Assembly (NCBI GenBank): GCA_030141605.1
Contig: JAQGDQ010000017.1
Span: forward strand, 64,001 to 121,000
Direction: 5' to 3'
Length of the DNA stretch: 57,000 nucleotides
DNA from: Tubiluchus corallicola
Lineage: Eukaryota; Priapulida; Priapulimorpha; Priapulimorphida; Tubiluchidae
The notes beneath the pieces are model-generated. The model searched no databases. It was given only the letters and a program-made list of their open reading frames with translations, and was not told where the DNA came from. Shown piece after piece: positions 26,601-41,100 of the stretch (its first letter is position 1; each line of letters begins with the position of its first letter). A program made the position numbers and the translations under genes.

Positions 26601-29600
26601 AATATTTTCCAGTTATAAAATCAGTAAACATTAGCTGCAGGAACAGTTAGCTCAGATAGGTAGTGAGTGTGGCCTACCACAAGGTGCTGGGTTCGAATCC
26701 TGATTGACTAACGTTTTCGGAACCTCCTTCTAGAAATTTGTCTGTGATCATAAACGCAGTTACTATTTTGTTCAGCATGTCTTTGTCGATTCTCCATACA
26801 AATTATTATCACAAAGGTGAGAATGTCTATTAATTGAAATGTTACCTATGCTTGGTCGTTTACCTGCGTTTACTCTCCAGGTGGTGCAATTATTCTTATG
26901 ATTGCCAAGCCCTCTGTCTGTCTAGTGTATACCACTGTACCAAAAAATAATAGTGTTATTTGTCATTACTAACCGGTTATTGGTGCATCCCTGCCCTAAG
27001 TGCTTTATTAATATTTACAATACCTTGGAGTTTAGAAGGTGCTTACTAGTGATCATTAATTCTGCAGGTGAGATCTTACACGGAGCGTTTAGTGTATGAG
27101 AAATACGTTTTTTAAGAAAAGCCGTGACTTACAGCTCTTAGCACTATGTCTAGCCGCCTGATGCAAGACCTGGATTTGGGGTATTCAAGCAGGAGCAGCT
27201 GACAGACACATCTGTCAAATACTTTTGAAATATTTTGCCCTGAACTATTTGCTATACCAATGGAATAAAAGAGGGGTGCCTTCTTAAATTAGTAGATACT
27301 AAGTCACTTTCGCATGTGCCCACTAATATAATATAGGCTGAGTATAATTATTCTGTTAAAAATTATAACTTGTAAGTGCAAAGTTAAAAGCAGGCAATCG
27401 TTATATTATGCAATCTAGCTATTAGCTAAATTACGTATAAATGCGAACTACAATTCATGTAATGGGTAAAATATAATTAACTAGGTTCTTATACTCACAA
27501 TCATGATGCAGCTTTTTCTATATCATGTTATGCTGTGCTATGCTACACTATACTATACTATACCGTGCCATACCATACCTTACCATACCATAACATACCA
27601 TACCATACCATATCATACTATATTATACTATACGCAGGTTCATATGAGCACTACGTGTAACCGTAATGCCCTTCAGAAATTCTGGGCTTTTCTTTTTTCG
27701 TCATTTAGCTTGAAGTAGCAAACTTCAAATCCCAGAAGATTTAGGAAGAGACGTTCTCTCTACGGGACTTCCCTGCTATAAACTATGTTTAGAAATTCGA
27801 GTGCCAGTGTTTGTCTTCGAATATACAACACAATATGTGGCATTCGTACGAAGTGACTGTCATGTTTCTGCCGCATGTGCTTGCACTTCTCGTAAGCCGT
27901 AATCATCGTAAATCCGGGATAGATCCAGACAGAAAGATGATTATTCGTCCTTGGTGGCGAGCCTCTTGTAGGTCTAATTGCCATTCACGTAAAAGTATTA
28001 GCCATAATGCAGGGGCTTACTCACAGACTGACCATGTGGTGGATGTAACCGCCTATAACATACAATAGCAGTCATTATTTTTAGATGGAGTTCGAAGTTT
28101 GCGTTAAGTATCCATGCAGACATGCTCTGCAGACTAACCAAATATTCTCTGCGTGTTGCGAATTTGCAATAATAACAATCGTACAAATCTCAAGTGCTGA
28201 GTATTTTGTAAACTTCCAAAGAGAATAAGTGAATTGTCAAAATGTTGTTTATCAGCAAAGTCAAGTATCATTGGGTTCATTTAGCGAATTGGTGGGCGAC
28301 CGCTGCGGAAATTGGTTCTTGATGTTACATTTACGGTTCCAAACCGTCAGTTCTCATTGCAGAGGATTAATCTTAATAACTACTTAGATTCTGATCCCTC
28401 CACATCTCAAGCTGCATTAAGAACGCCCTATCGTGCAAAGACGAACTGTATAAAACCTGCAGAAGTTTGTCTGATTCTATCTTCCCTACAAGGTACTAAG
28501 TTTCCAATTACATGAATTAGGTTATTACGCACTCTGTAAGTTCAATTTTGATATTGAATTGTTTTTGCCGCTACTGCCACTTAGCTAGCTGTTTGGATTG
28601 CTGCAATAAAATAGGTTTGTTTTGTTTTGCTTTCGAATGAAATATGCAAATAAATTTTCGAAATGGTACATGCTGATGCTGTCGAATTAACCGTGCAATC
28701 GAAAATAACTAGAACTTGCATCAGTGGTGACTGGCGAAACTTAAAAAGTAAAACGGTTTTAAAATATTAGTCCAGAAACAGTCTAATAAGGAATGCTTCT
28801 TCATTGTTGTTAAGGTTATGAACCAAAACTACGTCGCAAAGTATTCGGGAAGGTGTGCTATTTGCAGTTGATTATGTACTGCAGTGTTTAGACACCGCAA
28901 ATCAGAGCTCTTTAAAAATTGTACGAATTGTTACTTAAATTTTGTAACTGAAAATCAAGCAATTTCCCGAGTATTCTTTGCAGCAAAGAGGAAATTTTAT
29001 TTTACAATATTTTGGGTGGTTGAAGTCCTAAATTAAAAACTTGCTCTGCTACAATTATGCTGTATAGGTGAGTTAGTGAAAGGTATGTTATATTCTGAAG
29101 GTTCACAATCATACATTTATAAATGCGCGATATAAATAATTAGCTAAATGGCTGAAGTGCAGTGAAATTTGTGAAACTTGACATAAAGCACGTGAAAGTT
29201 CAAAGCACGTCTGAATTCCTGCAATTTTGGATGAACTCAGAAATTCCTGTTGTTCATTCGACCAAGGCGGATGTTTTTATTTCTGACATTTTATTTGCTT
29301 AAGAATTTATTTTGCATTATGTATGAGTGATAAAAGAATCTCGGTTCTGCTACAGTAGTACAGGTACATAGTCGTGATGTGGGTAGAGGGCGCTTACTTT
29401 AATTGCTTGCTTCTTTTGTGCATAATGTCGTAGTTTGGCTTACCTGGGAGAAAATTTTAAAATATAAAATGGATACGGATAAGTATGTTTATCGGTATTG
29501 AGCTGGTATTGAATATTCTATAAAAGAGTAATCGACGTAAATCTAAAAGAAAACCGGACCCAATCTTAAAATGTAGCTCAGAAAGATCTACTCTATAAAT

Positions 29601-32600
29601 TATGCAAAGGGAACAAACTGTATTTTCAAGAATGACGCGTGAAAGAATTACTTCCACTGAAACGTAATTTCGTGTTCGCGCGTCTAATTCTTTACAGCGA
29701 AACTCCGCCTGCTTCTATGAAACGCGTTGCACGAAAAACAGGTGTTGCACCACTCATTTCAGAGGTGTTGTGCTGTGATGTGGTACATATGTTCGAGAAC
29801 TCATGCGTGAGCACACCAAATTGAACTTGAAATTTTAATTTTAAAACTTAAAAGTTTTTGCATATCACAGTGTTACTGTACTTCAATTTCTGCTGGCAAT
29901 TTCATAAATGGTGCGCGGTAAGTTTAGTGCTAGTAAGTTTGGTACAGGTAATTTTGATACGATGAAATTTTGGTACTGGGAAAATTTGGTACTAAGAATT
30001 TTTCGTATGCAGTAATTTGGTACAGGGAAAATTTTGTATAGAGAAAATATGGCACTAAAGAATTTTTGTCATTTGGTACAGGGAAAATTTTGTATAGAGA
30101 AAATATGGTACTAAAGAATTTTTGTCAGGCGTTTTTGGTCCAAGTAAATATGGTACAAGGCAAAAATGCTATGGAACAAGTTTGGCACTAGCAAAGTTTA
30201 GTACTCGGAAAGTTTGGTATTAGGAAAATTCGGTCTAGAGAAAGTTTGTACAAGGAAACTTTGGTACTATGAAAATATATTTTATATATAACCTACTCGT
30301 TATAGAAGCTACTCGTCTAAGTTATAGAAGCTCATATTGTTGCAGTTGTTTTTATTTTTTTCTTCCTCTTTGTTTGTTTGTCTGTTGTTTGTTATTTGTC
30401 TTTGTTGTTGTTGTTTGTCTGTTTTTTGCACACTCTGTTGTTGTGATTATTACTACTACTGCTGCCGCTGCTGCTCTTATCCTCATAACCGTCATCATCA
30501 TTATAATCATCATGGTCGTCATTGTTGTTGTCATCATCATAAAGAAGTACAGTTCTCTCTTCATACTGTGGGCCTCGTATAATTTTTCCCGAAGAAAAAC
30601 AAAATTGACCGAGCTTTTTGGAAAATTGCATGGTGAGTTGGAGGCCTTTCGTTTTTTGGCTGTAAGAATTCTCAAATGTACATGCATGGGTGGGATTTTG
30701 ATCACGGATAGAATTTTAACTGCCACACTCTATTAATTACAGTATAATGTTTTATGAACTTAATAATAAACTAGACTTTTCTAGTACAATATTTCCTCCG
30801 TACTGAATAAACTTCTTTATTTTTCTAGTTGAAACATTTATTTTATACTGAGATATAGAAATGCTCTCTTTTTCGTTTAGTATCAAATTTTCCAGTACCA
30901 AACTTTCTTAGTATTAAATTTTCTCACCACATTTTCTTAGTACAAAAAAATCCTTGTACCTAAAGATGATAGTACTAAATACGCCTGTACCGAAATTTCC
31001 TCGTACCACAATTACCTTACCAAACTTACCTGTAGCAAACTATCTTGTACCAAACTTTCCTACGTTCCTTGTAAACACATGTAACACGCTCATGTTGCAC
31101 GCAACACGTGGTGTTGAAAATGATTTTCATTTGTGATATCATTACTAGTTAAGCTCGCATGCCGTTAATTAACTTTTTAACCCATTATTTAATTATTAGA
31201 AACGTTTATTAGTTAGATAATTATTAGAAACAAGTTTACCCTGTAGACTTGTCGAATTTCACGTTAGCAGATGCTGAACACAGTTCAGCATCTAATAACT
31301 AATAACAAAACTCATTAGTTGAATAATAAGTTTGACTAATCAAAATTTCCCCTATTAACTTAGTCGTCATTTTTCTGGGTTTGTGCCAAGCTGGTGCTAT
31401 AAAGCAAAAAATTAAAAACGTGTTTATCTACGGGATTCTAAATCGAATAACACAACAATACAATCTATTATAAACTTGATTTTAACAAGAAGACATTTAA
31501 ACTTCTAACCTTGATATTTTCTTGGATCCATGCAATGAGTGTCTGTATATGAAAAAAGATGTTATCAAAACACGCGATGCAACCTTGTCTGGATCATTAC
31601 AAAGAACCATTTTTCTTCAACTTAGGAAATTATGTTTGCGTCTTGTCTTATATTACAAGGTTTTTTGGCTCATTTTTAATGCTCTGCGTCAAATTTCAAA
31701 TGCGTAATCCAGTGGAAAACGTATTTTAGTTCTGACTTTAAGTTTACTTGATAATTGATGTCAGCAAATACCTCGATACATATACATACCCAACTGCATA
31801 TCATTTTATGGTGTGACAATTAAAAATGAGAGTTTCAGTTGTTGAAATTAAAGATCTTTTTCCTTTCTGTCTCTACCTATCACTATTTCTTTTAAAATAT
31901 TTTATTGGATGACTGTTGAAGTGCTATTTCTGTGTTTGGTGAGTGTATCATTTAGCAGCTGTTAAATACAGTTGCTATATGCAGTTAGTATATGCAACGT
32001 TATTCACAAATAACAGCAGCCACTTACCGCAAAACCAGTAATTCCTGTGGTAATTAATATTATAGTGATGACAAAAAATACTTTCATAAGTCTAGACTAC
32101 AGATAGTACCTAACATATTTAATGTTTATTTCCATAGTTGTTGTTTTTATCGTTTCTTGAATTTTACTTATATAAACACGTGTGCTTGGCGGAACTAAGG
32201 GCGCACCATGTTCTCTCTCTAGCGTAACTCAAGTATGAGTTGAACCCGACCCCCGGGTGCACAGTAAGCACCGTACGGTTGACTAAGCGACGCCATAGAA
32301 AATTATCAGTAAGTGCTTGAACATTCTGAAGCTAATTTTCATCAAAATCTTGTCACTTCTTTTTATGGTCCTGTTCATGTAGTTAATTAGGGTTTATAAA
32401 TCGCGTCTCCGTCTGCTAGTTTAGCATGAGAAATAGCAGCTGGACATTAGCTAGCCGTTGGCCAGTGAAGAATCCGGGCACAGCTGGCTTTGGCGTGTCA
32501 GCAGATTGTCACAAACAGCGTGGCTTTTGTCTGCATATTGATTAATGGATTTGTGGATTTCCTTATTATTCTCTGCTTTGCCCTCTCACTGTTTTGCCTC

Positions 32601-33315
32601 TCATTTTCACTTGCATGTGTTGCTCGTGTTTCCGGTGACCACCGTGCTGTTATTTGTTTGTGGTATGGTAACCCTAGAGCAAATTTAGCAAACAGTACAG
32701 TCAGTGTAGGAATTAACTAGGACTCTAATATTGTCTAGACTAACTAATCCGTTTAACCAAATAATGTGTGTTCAGTGCTTAAGCATGTGGTCTGTCGGGT
32801 CCACCCAGTGCAGTTTCTAATTGTAGTAAGTAACTTCAGTGGGTGGTAGAAATTTACTTTCATTTTGTCACTTTTAATTTTGAGTTTAATTTTACGCAAA
32901 ATTGGTTGTTTTTGCACGTGCTTTCTTGTCTATACGTCTTCGTGGGTCGCAATCAGTCTAACGTCCACTGGAACATTGAGGTCTCCGACTTGAATATTGG
33001 TAATATTGGTACAGGACAAAATAGAACATAATGTTATTTTGATGCAAATAATATCTATAATAAATCTAATATAATTCGAGTGATTCGCTTTGATGGCAAA
33101 AACATACTACAAAGATGAATAAGCAAATATACAAAATATACCTGTATAAGTATTCTAATTATGGACTACCAAATGCTCAAAAATATTTTGTTCAAAATGT
33201 ATTTTTCTTGTCCCCTATCCTTCTTCTTCATAAAGTTTCATAAAACCGTCCTTTTCCCGTGCCATTTTTCCGGTGCTATTTTATTTTTACCCATGTATAT
33301 ATGAAGACAATAAAA

Positions 33316-33372
<57 letters not shown>

Positions 33373-36300
33373 CCATAAAAATGTTTTTCTTTTGACTATA
33401 GGCGATAAAAATCCTTCAGTTATTTGTTTTACAATTGCGTGACATTATGTTTTGAGCAAACTGTTTTCCAAGGTTACTGGAAAGATAATTTTTTCTTACT
33501 ACATGCTAGTCTGTCTGCAACAAATACTTCTGTCACAGTACTTTATTTATTTATAACAGCGTGTGGTTAATTGGTCAAGACTGCTCCCTAAACTTTGTTG
33601 GTGGCTTCAGATCTTAGCAGTATGGCGTTAGTCTCACCCCATCATGGCCCAGTGATGGAAGGAAGCTTGAACAAAAATAACTCAACCGAGAAATAAATTT
33701 ACTGCTGCTAATGAATTTAGTATTAATAATGTTAATAGTGATGTAAATGCTACAGTTGCTGCTGTTATTGATGATAGTGATGAAGTTCTTTATTAAAGGA
33801 TGTACAAATTTGAATGACGTGGAACTAATTAATAGGATTAGCATCGAATGAACGAGCTTTTATATCGAATTCAATTCGAACCCAAAATTATAGATTCGAA
33901 TAATTCAGCGCTTCAACTGCATGTGTTATTTATCACTAAAACATTTGAAACAGTATGTAATCGACACAGTTAGTTGTAATTTCTGTGCACGTTTTTTTAG
34001 ACAAATTATTAGTGTTTTGCTGCAGAATAAAACTTGTGTGTGATCTTTGTGAGGCCACTTTATATTAACGATTCGAAATTTTGTACGAAAATCTATACAA
34101 GTGAATTCGGATTCGAAACCTCGAAAATTTTTTGGTTTGATTCGATTTGCAAAGTCACAAATTCGATTCGACTGAAATTCGCTTTCGAAATCGATTCGAT
34201 AGAAAATGCTCATCCCTATTTAGTAATATATTAAAGTTTTTCTCTCTACACTCATTGTCACTCATAATGACTTAGCAATGAAACTCCAGTACAGATAATA
34301 CATAGGCCTATATAGCTGTGCCTTAATAAGTTATACATATGCGATAGATTGTCATAAATGCTCCAGGTCAACAATATTACGAGTTTGTTCAGTATAATAA
34401 TTTTTGTTTGTGAATTTGTTAAGTTGTTTTTAGATATTTGAAAATGAATACTTTACTGCGTCTTTTACAAGAACATGCAAGGGTTTGTTCTGGGTCCTAA
34501 GTTATGCGGGTCCTATGAAATGCGACCTTTTAGTTGAACAAGTCATGGAGAAAAAATACTGTTTTACTGACCTATTTATTTAGAAGTAGAAAGTGCCTAT
34601 TAAGGATTATATAGCCAAATCTTGTTGTTTTGAACAGATAGGAGTTGTGAAACATGAGAAGTGCCAGAAAGACTGGTGTGCTATTTGTTATTCACGACTG
34701 TTTTAAGTGTTACTTTGTGAAGTTCTTCTGAACGCGCAGGAGGTTTGCGGCTTGTTTGAACCACCAGGTCTGTTTTTCAACAACTTATGAAAGTGTTAGA
34801 GCCGATGTAAGTGTTTCAGTCAAGTATGTGTATGTGGATGATTGCCTGCAGACTTCTGTATAGTTTCATGCTTCGACAACATAAAATTTTCTGAGAAGCA
34901 ATAAAGTTAGTTTTTTGTCGAAGAAATAACCGTCTCGTCTCTCGTTGTAAATAAAAGTAACCGGAAACCCATATGAACTGTAGCCATTTTGCTAAACAGT
35001 GTTTTGAAAATGTTTCGTTTTTTTAATTTTTAGTCACTATTTTTTTTTAAGCTACAGCAAAATTTTTATCATAATGCTAATCGAAACAAACTAACAAAAT
35101 GTACCCATGATGTTCTGTTCGCTAACGCAAAAAACAACTTTTTAAACACATTCTTTCCATTTTTCCAAATATCCATCCCAAATCAGGATGCTTCCCTTGG
35201 TGTGGGGAAGTAATCATGAAAATTATATGTGGTGTTAACCGCCTATTTATTGCGCCATTAAGCTAGCTGTTGTCTCTGTAATAGCTATCATTTGAACCAT
35301 CTGTGGTATCTTAGGCCTCGGTCAAGTTGCAATGAATGCCCACAACCGTTGATACGTAAATCTTTTCAATAGACTTCAACGAGCCATTATGGCATGGATT
35401 TCAAGAGCTCATATAAAGGACGGTCAGTTTATTGTATAGTCTGTGCCTCGTTTTAACCGTTTGTATGCTTGGTCAGTCAGATTTCTATACCTCAAGTATT
35501 ACTGCGGGCCCTCAGCCGAATAAATATTGTTCACTTTGTTTGGTAAATACAGGGTTGTGAACTTCTCTGGGGCTGTTCTGTCACCTGTGAGGAAGTGGCC
35601 GGCCGTGCCTTTTGTCTAAAATGTCCCTTTTCCGTCATACTGTATGCTAAATTACAAAGCTGAGACGAAGTTTCTAGTTAACTTCTATCTCAGCCTTTGA
35701 AAGCTGAATTCGCGTTGTGTTTAGATGATGCCGTTAGTAACTTATGTCAGGTTTTGTTAAGTGAAATCCGAATATTTTATTTTTAATTGAGCTGATGTTG
35801 CTTCATAACATCCTAGCGAGCCAAATGTGCAACTTATTCTTAGTTTTGTTGAGTGCTAATTTTATGTTACTGCAGCATCAAAATACAACCTGCAACACCT
35901 TTGTACGTTGACTAAAAAATGACCAGAAATTTTGCAAGCGCTTTTGTTTACACATTTATTTATTCAGCCCTACATTCATGAGAAGGGTTTATTTCATCCA
36001 CTACCAATCACTGAAGAAGGCAAAGCGGTCGATTAACGAAGTAATACATGTAGAAGACGAAGAAGTAGAACTACAATCTGTTTCTCTTTCCAGCGCCTGT
36101 GCAAAATTCCTATTCCAATTGGGCTTAGAAATTTAAACCAACTTAATTATTTTATGTAATAGTAAATGCACTGTAAAACGTACAAAGCAATATTATAATT
36201 CTAAGAACGTAAAAACTGTTTTATACTTCTCTGCTGAATGATTTTTGCAGACTCTTTGAAATTCTATCTCAGTCTATAAACCAAATCTTTTGTCATTTAA

Positions 36301-38120
36301 ATGAAAAACTTGCAGTTTGAAAGTCTCATAAAACTGAGGTGTGTCCCACTGTGCTGGATATGATGCTGGTTGTATTGAACGACGTTAGCACCTGTCCATA
36401 TCTCTTTTGCTACAGGTCATCAGTCGTTGTGCATGCAGGTGATCTAGAGCTGCTACATTGTTGCTCAAACTTTCATGCATATGACACAGAAAGTGTTAAA
36501 AGAAAATCGAAGCTGCCTACTGCGAAAGGAGGAAATGAAACTACGGGAAGCTTGGATACCATAATGTCTGCGGTGCATATGCATGCGACAAGACAATATT
36601 GGTTGTATACACAGCGAGTAAATTTTTTGAATTCAAGAAATTACACTTCCATGTTTTCAGGACAATACACGACGTTTAAAGGAAGCTCAAAAGTTTACCA
36701 GTTGTCTCATTTATAGATTTTACTAACAATAAGAAGTTAGATGCTTGTGAAAGTTTTTTCCCTTGGTCGAAGTTGTGCTATAGATACAGTTATTTCAGCT
36801 TTCTATTTGGGGGTTGTTTGTAAGATACCTGTTTGAGCACAGTGGCTTTGAATGTGTGCAAAGTATAGAACATAATTACCAATTAATTACTAATTAGTTA
36901 CTTAATTAATTACTGTTTTCACTATCGGACGAAAGCCTTATCCTCGTACAATTTTTGGCGAAACATCTCATAATCAGTCTATTTCAAGTATAACATTTTC
37001 ACTCAAACTAGACCTTATAGTTTCTCTGAGAAGGACGCAGCAAGTATTTGATCGAAAATCCTCCATTTTTCACTAGATTAAGCAGGAAAATTCCAACGGC
37101 CATGTTTACAGACGTATTCACAATTTGAACAAAACCGGTGCCTTTCTGGGCATGGTAGATGATAGATACCGTATTTGTACAGACTATGCAGAGTAAAATC
37201 ATAAATGCAAGTAAAACAATTGAAGCTATTACCTACAGCTCAGGGGCTGTATCATATTTTGTATTCTGCATGGCTTTGTACCTATCCGTGAGATTACCTG
37301 TGATCAGAATCAGTAATACTCTCACCTGCATGATGGAGGATCGCGGCCATACACGCTCGCTATATATGCTCGGTATCACAAATGTGATCAATAATAACAA
37401 TATTGTTTCTTATCAGGGTAAACATTTTACTGTATAAGGACGCTCGCCACAGCATTGAATGAGTGACACAGTGAATGAGTGATAGTAGAAAAACCGCGTC
37501 TACCGGTCTGGAAAGGCGCTGGGTTCGATACCTCGACGTTTTTATTAATGGGTGGCACAGATTGTAGGAGAATCCTAACCTACCGTCTTATTCGAAAAGG
37601 TTTTGAGGACAAATTAAATTATACCCATCAAATATTCTTATAATTATACTGATTCGTTAATTCGGCCTTATTTTCACTCGTAACTCTCGGATTGCTATTA
37701 GTACAATTTTTGGGGCACTCCCGATGATTCACAATGCCGCCTAATTTCGTTTAATTCGCTAGGTGAGATTGGAGTTCGCTTTGTGATCGCATGGTAATAA
37801 TACCAAAGATTAATCACCCTCTCTATGTACACAACAATTTTCTACATTTTCTGATAATTGCGGCAGCTGCCATGCGTTGCTTTCACTAGACCATGCGCGT
37901 TCTGTATATTCATAATATTATCTTACAGGTATGATATGTGGGATGTCATTACACAAATTTGGCGTTTTACTAGTTTGCGGAGAGCAAAGAACGCAAGATC
38001 TTTGATTGAACAACTGACACTGTGTATCACGTAATGCCCTTAATGCGAAAATAAAAACAGAAAAATTGGTGAATGGCGTAAAACCAATCTGTCGTTTAAT
38101 ATAATAATAATAACAATAAC

Positions 38121-38187
<67 letters not shown>

Positions 38188-41100
38188 TAGTACTATAATT
38201 GTATTCATTAACGTAAGATTTCTAAGAATCGTGTTAAGTAGATGAGAAGGTGTCAGCAAAAACACACGCTCATCGAATTTAGTAGAAACAAATAATGCAA
38301 TTGCGTAGAACACTTTGTCGAACAATTCATCCAATTTTATGCGTCATTTATACAGTTTTATTAAGCAATCACATAACGCAGTTCAGTAATTGCCCAAAAT
38401 ACGCAAGAGCTGAAATTCGGTTTTTCGGAGAAACTCGGGAACAATGCAGACTATTAAATAATAACTGACATTTCTACAATTTGAGCGTGTTAGATATTTT
38501 ATCTAAAGAGCTGATGTTTTTTCACTCGGCTAATGTAAGAGCCTAAGCCCATGATTTTCCATTTTATAATTTCATAAAAAAACTTTAATAAATCAAAACT
38601 CTATACTTCACTTTTGATTTAATTCTCTCGTAATAACTCACAGAAAAGGTCGGACTGCATTAAGCAACAAAGCCTTGCTGAAGATGTAACCGTCTGCAAT
38701 TGTGAAACTAGTTTGCAAGGAAGGGTTTTCGGCGGTTTAATTCGGCGTCTTGTTAACAACGCCACGATTTCATGATTGGTTATCACTTTTGAAAACAGGT
38801 TTTTGCGCCTAGAAGAAATAAGCGTGTAGTGCTGGTAATATGAGTTGGGTAAGAAATATGTCAGGTTGCAGTCTAGATCATCTTGTTCCATTCTCCATAA
38901 AGCGCCCATTATCCAAACAAGCTGGCATTAAAAAGTGACACCTTCAAGTACTGGCAAAATTAATATTTAATATGGCAAAATTAGTCATTTGTCTCAATTA
39001 CAGCAGATTTGTCTATAAAGGATTTTACTGGAACAACAGTGTCATATAGTACATAGGAAAGACTATAAAGGAGGTCAGCCAGACACCAGTCTTCATTTAA
39101 TTAGTTTGGCTTCTTTACTGGAGTTGCAACTCAAGGCAAAAAAACTCGTTTTACCCGCATGGGTAACTAAATCTGTACAGTGCTAAATGAGTTTGCCTTT
39201 AATAATTTCCAGTCAGCATACGTGTATCATCTGCAGATTTCATTGTTAAGGGTTAAAGAAGTTTCTTTAATTCTGTCGCAATATGTGTTTCATCACTTTG
39301 TTTAGGGTAAAGGTTCCAGCCCACCTTCACAGGCTGCAATTTCTTTATCGTAACTTGCTTATCTGGATCTTTCCCTAGTTTGTCATTCAGTTACGGAATG
39401 TTTAATCGCTTGCGCCACCTTTCATGCTAAATATAGCGCCAAGTTTTGTTTGCCACCTCTGGAAGTTCTAGTAAGAATAAGCCAACGACCAGGTAGCTGA
39501 CCAGTGTCCACTGGGAGTTGTAATTCGTCATTTAATCCCTGCGTAATAGGCGTGAAATGATGAGCGAAACAATACTTTTGTCTGCATAGTACCACGTATT
39601 TCATGTATTACCCTACCGGGCCTACAGTTGATAAGATGATTAACAGAACATCAGTAGCTTGTTTACAATAGGCCGTGAAATTGGCAAATCTTTTGCGAAA
39701 AATTATAGTCATTTCCGTTTTTGGTAAATGTTCAACGATTACTCATAGGTATGGAATTCAGAAAGAGAGAGAGAGAGCATTATTAAGCTGTGTGTTGGGG
39801 GGGGGGTAGTTTTGTAAATGCAGATATTCAAAAAGAGATAAAAAATGAGTTTGTTTATAGTGCAACTTAATTTGCAGTCAGAAATTAAGACCATAGCTTG
39901 CGTAGTTATACTTGCACTGGTTAAAGTTTCATTATTTTTATTATTTGTAAAACTTACAGGTAGTATTTATATAGTAAGCCTAATAATATAATCATAATTA
40001 ACATATACATAATTATAATTGCAATTTCGATGCACCTGTATTATCTTGCCACAGATCTTGGACAATGGATGGTAAAACAGACAAAGACATCTTTCAAAAA
40101 TGGAATAATTCACATATTTTAATTACATTATTGTTAGAATTGTAAAATATGACTACATTTTCTGTAATAGCAATTTTTCGTAGTAATTTTTCATTACTAA
40201 GTCTTTTTGAAGCAGCACTTATATGTATATAATATATTATTGCATCAATCTAGTTATTAAGCTAATTAATCAACTTACAGTTTTTACTGCACATACCAGA
40301 TTCAGATTGTAGCTTAAGTCTATTGTTTTGGAGTAAGGCAGTGTGCCGTCATTGCTTTTCTTGCGTAGCTTGCAAATTCTGCAAAGTAACACATTTTTTG
40401 TAATAAAGAGTAGTGTACACAGTGTCTTCAGCTTCTTAGTAAACATTCTTACGACGTTAAAATAGATGCAATCCCTTTATTGGGCTGAAACATTCATTTT
40501 TCTCGCAAAAACACCCGAATTAGGGTATGGAGAAACCCAATAATATTATTTTATGAGCCCTACAGCATTAGATTAATGTTTTATTATTTGAAGATCAAGA
40601 ATGCACACGCATTAAGTCCAGGTTTTTCAAGAGCTGCATACTATTATACCGTACAGTACGCTCGCTAATCTTGCAAATGGAGGTCAATTATGTTCTTATA
40701 GAATGCGGGAAACCTAGTTTTGCTTAGTTGCTCAGATAATCACTTCCTTATTCGGTTGTCTATGTACATGATTAATTTTAGATAAATATCTGTGACTCAA
40801 AGGTGTATCACATAATAATACAGGCCAAGTAAGTTACGTGTGTGTTATAACTAAAATGTTTCTAGATTAAATTAATTTAATCAGCATTCACGAAATACTT
40901 TTTAAAATTGAAACGATATTAACTCCCTTACCGTTAATAAGCTTCTAATGCTAGGCTTAGTCAGCACTGTTTCTGTGGGGTGGGGTGGTGGTGGGGGTAG
41001 TTGAAGCGTTGTTCCATCAATTTTATAAAACTTGTTAAAACAATGGGTGATTTAACCAGAAATATGTTTGAGCCACAAGCTGAAAATAAAAATATCAAGA

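Larger units (their letters stand above)
29917..31066. mobile_element. foldback-like structure: inverted arrays of a 17-bp unit
   Basis: The left arm (about 29917-30275) has roughly 20 diverged copies of a unit of about 17 bp related to TTTGGTACTAGGAAAA. The right arm (about 30876-31066) has roughly 12 copies of the reverse complement (AGTACCAAACTTTCC type). About 600 bp of TG/TC-rich low-complexity sequence lie between the arms. Terminal inverted repeats made of internal tandem repeats are the hallmark of foldback-type elements (FB, Galileo). No transposase is present and no clear target duplication could be set, so the mobile-element call is inference. The inverted arrays themselves are directly visible. 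Confidence 0.55.

Noticed and set aside
26642-26710. Functional tRNA gene
   Set aside because: The B-box is perfect, but the acceptor, anticodon and T stems do not pair, so it is a relic.
30269-30736. 155-codon plus-strand frame and 124-codon minus-strand frame
   Set aside because: They consist of Cys/Val/Ile or Thr/Met/Asn runs produced by TTG, TCA and TTTG simple repeats.
36339-36716. 125-codon plus-strand frame
   Set aside because: No domain, splice context or codon pattern supports it. It is probably a chance frame.
37918-38334. 138-codon minus-strand frame with a long Tyr run
   Set aside because: It is produced by the AAT microsatellite.
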